From Sclerurus mexicanus (lineage: Eukaryota > Chordata > Aves > Passeriformes > Furnariidae): 64,000 nucleotides of DNA. The notes under the pieces are model-generated. The model had not been told where the DNA came from. It made no database searches and saw only the letters and a list, made by a program, of their open reading frames with translations. The stretch's first letter is position 1. The number at the start of each line of letters is the position of its first letter. The position numbers were made by a program, and so were the translations under genes. The DNA is taken from positions 1,616,589-1,680,588 of the forward strand of contig VWZF01004785.1 in the NCBI GenBank assembly GCA_013396755.1, in the 5' to 3' direction. Shown here one piece after another: positions 62,136 through 64,000 of the stretch.

Positions 62136-64000
62136 CACCCAAAATCTGAATTTTTAAAAAATTAACTTTTGGGGAATTTTAAATGAAGCAAAATATCCTG
62201 TTCCTACCCAGTGGTACTCAAAGTACTCCTCCTCAAACCTGATAGGCACGGTCAGAGCCTCCTGTGCCTGGTCTGCTGTGGGTTGCCAGCAGCCTCTCCT
62301 GGGCACCTCACTGATGGTACAGTTAGCTAATACTGTAACAGTGGCAGCAAAGACACCAAGATTTCCCTCCTGTTGTGGATTTTACCTTTTAGCATCACTT
62401 TATGCAACCTACAAGAGTTATAAAAGATCTTACTTGGCATGGCTGTCTTGAGGTCCAACACCCTTAGTGTAGCTGGACAAAATGTCCATTCTCCAGGACC
62501 TTGAGTCTGATGAGGTGTTTTAGCTAACAGAGACCTGACATCTTGTTTGACTGGTGTCCTGAACACCCAGAGGGGCAGTAACAAATACAAAATACAATGT
62601 ACAAAGTAACAGCATCCATGATAGAAACTATAAAGAGAACTGAAGTGAGGATATATACATAAACTAAGGTTTTTACAGTCCAATAAGTCAATAAGAGAAC
62701 ATCAGAGAAATATACTAAAAAGGGTGACATGGAGGCAGGTAATATATACTTTGCTGATATATAAGAGAATAAGGTTAAAGAAACACATTTTTTTCCAAAT
62801 AGCAAACAGAAAATAAAGGCAGAGAGGGATACCAGTCTCTTCATTCTCCACACAACAATATTTCTTTTAGGAGCAGGGAAGAAGTCTCTAGGCTGAAAAG
62901 ACAGCGTTGTTCAACTCTGGAACTCAGTTTAAACTGCAAACCAAGCTAAACAGCAAAGAAAGAACACATTACATTTTTCTTCTCTGCTTCTATGAAGGGC
63001 TGGAGAGTCAGAAAAGAACATGGTGGTGATGGGAGCTAGGCTAACAGCTAGACCTCCTGCCAGCTAACCCCAGAACTGCTTGTTGTCCGACAGGGAAACC
63101 TGCAACCACTGTGTATCACCCACTTCAGTCTTGCCTGCTCTAACTGGATATTTTTATGTCTCTGGAAAATTTGTGGCCAGAAGACAGTGCCAGTGTCACC
63201 ATTTCTGTGACACTCTTCTCTGGCTGGTGGCCTTGAAGCTGTGGAGTTGTCCTGGGGACAGTGGAAATAAACATTAAGAAGATATCTTAAAAAGGAGTGA
63301 TAGAAGGAAAACAAATATTCAGAATTATTAAGGTGCTTCCTCCCTGTAACATTTCTACATTCCACCAGTATCAAAACTGCCTGGAAGTCCATACTTTAGC
63401 TTCTTAACATCATTTTGGATGTAATTTTGGACAGGTGAGCTTTGACTCACAAAAATTTGACTGCATTCTGCGAACTGTGGTGTGTATGGATACCTATGTC
63501 CTTCTTGCAAGGCACAACTCTGAGCTGCAATGCTACTCAAATGGAAAAAGAAGAGACACTGAACAGTTAAGGACTTCCACAATAGCCTTCCAGCCCTGCT
63601 GAACAGGCAAAGAGGAATAAAGGGTACAAAAAAACCAACCTTCATGAGTTGCTGTTGAAGAGCCCATATCCAGTGAGGGGACATTGCTTCTCTACTGGAG
63701 GAGACACAGGGTTAGATATCACTCCACTAACAGATGCCAGTTTCTTAGGTTGGTTTACAGGGAGAACTGCACTCTTCTTGAGAAGTTCACCAAGCTGACA
63801 CATCTGCTTGACTCTTCTCCTCAGAGTGATAAGGAAAAACTACCGAGTCTGAGTTTCTCTGAGTTTGTCTCGTAGCTTGAGTAGGAGTGGAAAGTTCAGC
63901 CAAGACCTTTATGCTCCTTCTAAAAAAGATCTTTGTATGCTTTTACTTGGGTCTCTTTGTTTTAAAGAGAAGATCAAGAAGCAGCAGGGCCAGCACTGAT
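62136..64000. other. unique sequence, no supported gene
   Basis: Minus-strand open frames at 62327-62683, 62524-62853, 63048-63392 and 63355-63684 (109 to 118 codons each) overlap in different frames. None shows a domain or splice structure that I can defend. Nothing else is recognised up to the window edge. Confidence 0.5.

Noticed and set aside
62327..63684. Cluster of four minus-strand frames of 109 to 118 codons, first considered as a multi-exon gene
   Set aside because: The frames overlap each other in different phases, no consistent splice sites join them, and no domain is seen.
1..64000. CRISPR arrays, operons or other prokaryotic systems
   Set aside because: No regularly spaced repeats, ribosome binding sites or compact coding organisation. 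The repeats are clearly avian or amniote.

Overview
The window looks like an intergenic or intronic stretch of a bird genome. The main evidence is the interspersed repeats. Six segments match chicken-repeat-1 (CR1) LINEs, and three or four of them keep the diagnostic CR1 3' end: a 'ggtc...tccaac' block followed by tandem ATTCTATG-like octamers. Relics resembling MIR/CORE tRNA-derived SINEs, and old palindromic repeats of the kind found across amniotes, are also present. I see no L1, Alu or B1 sequence, no bacterial gene organisation, and AT-leaning composition with few CpGs. A run of 504 Ns shows this is a draft assembly.

I found no protein-coding exon, rRNA, tRNA or known small-RNA gene that I can support. 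All long open frames are short for their strand, lack recognisable domains, and are best explained by chance, by microsatellite sequence, by the N run, or by decayed CR1 reverse transcriptase.

Layout. 1-20 kb: mostly unique AT-rich DNA with a SINE-like relic (0.66 kb), two or three ancient palindromic repeat relics (4.4, 5.6, 10.1 kb), A/C-rich simple tracts, a TG/CA hairpin-forming microsatellite (18.4 kb) and a dense E-box palindrome (19.7 kb). 20-26 kb: a CR1 3' end (20.8 kb), a TATAAAAG-type tandem repeat running into the assembly gap (22.25-22.79 kb), and the best-preserved CR1 (25.1-26.0 kb). 26-38 kb: unique AT-rich DNA with candidate conserved noncoding blocks, an old CR1 on the minus strand (32.4 kb) and a MIR-like relic (37.3 kb). 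38-39.1 kb: a CpG-enriched patch followed by a polypurine tract with a roughly 113-bp (AAAAG)n array. 39-64 kb: unique DNA plus three related CR1 copies (45.9 and 48.2 kb plus, 55.9 kb minus), a MIR relic at 55.8 kb and a GC-rich hairpin at 60.5 kb.

No novel system is evident. The items most worth checking are the E-box palindrome, the gap-edge tandem repeat, the CpG patch with its polypurine neighbour, and the candidate conserved noncoding elements. Repeat names here come from recognition of consensus-like text, not from a database search.
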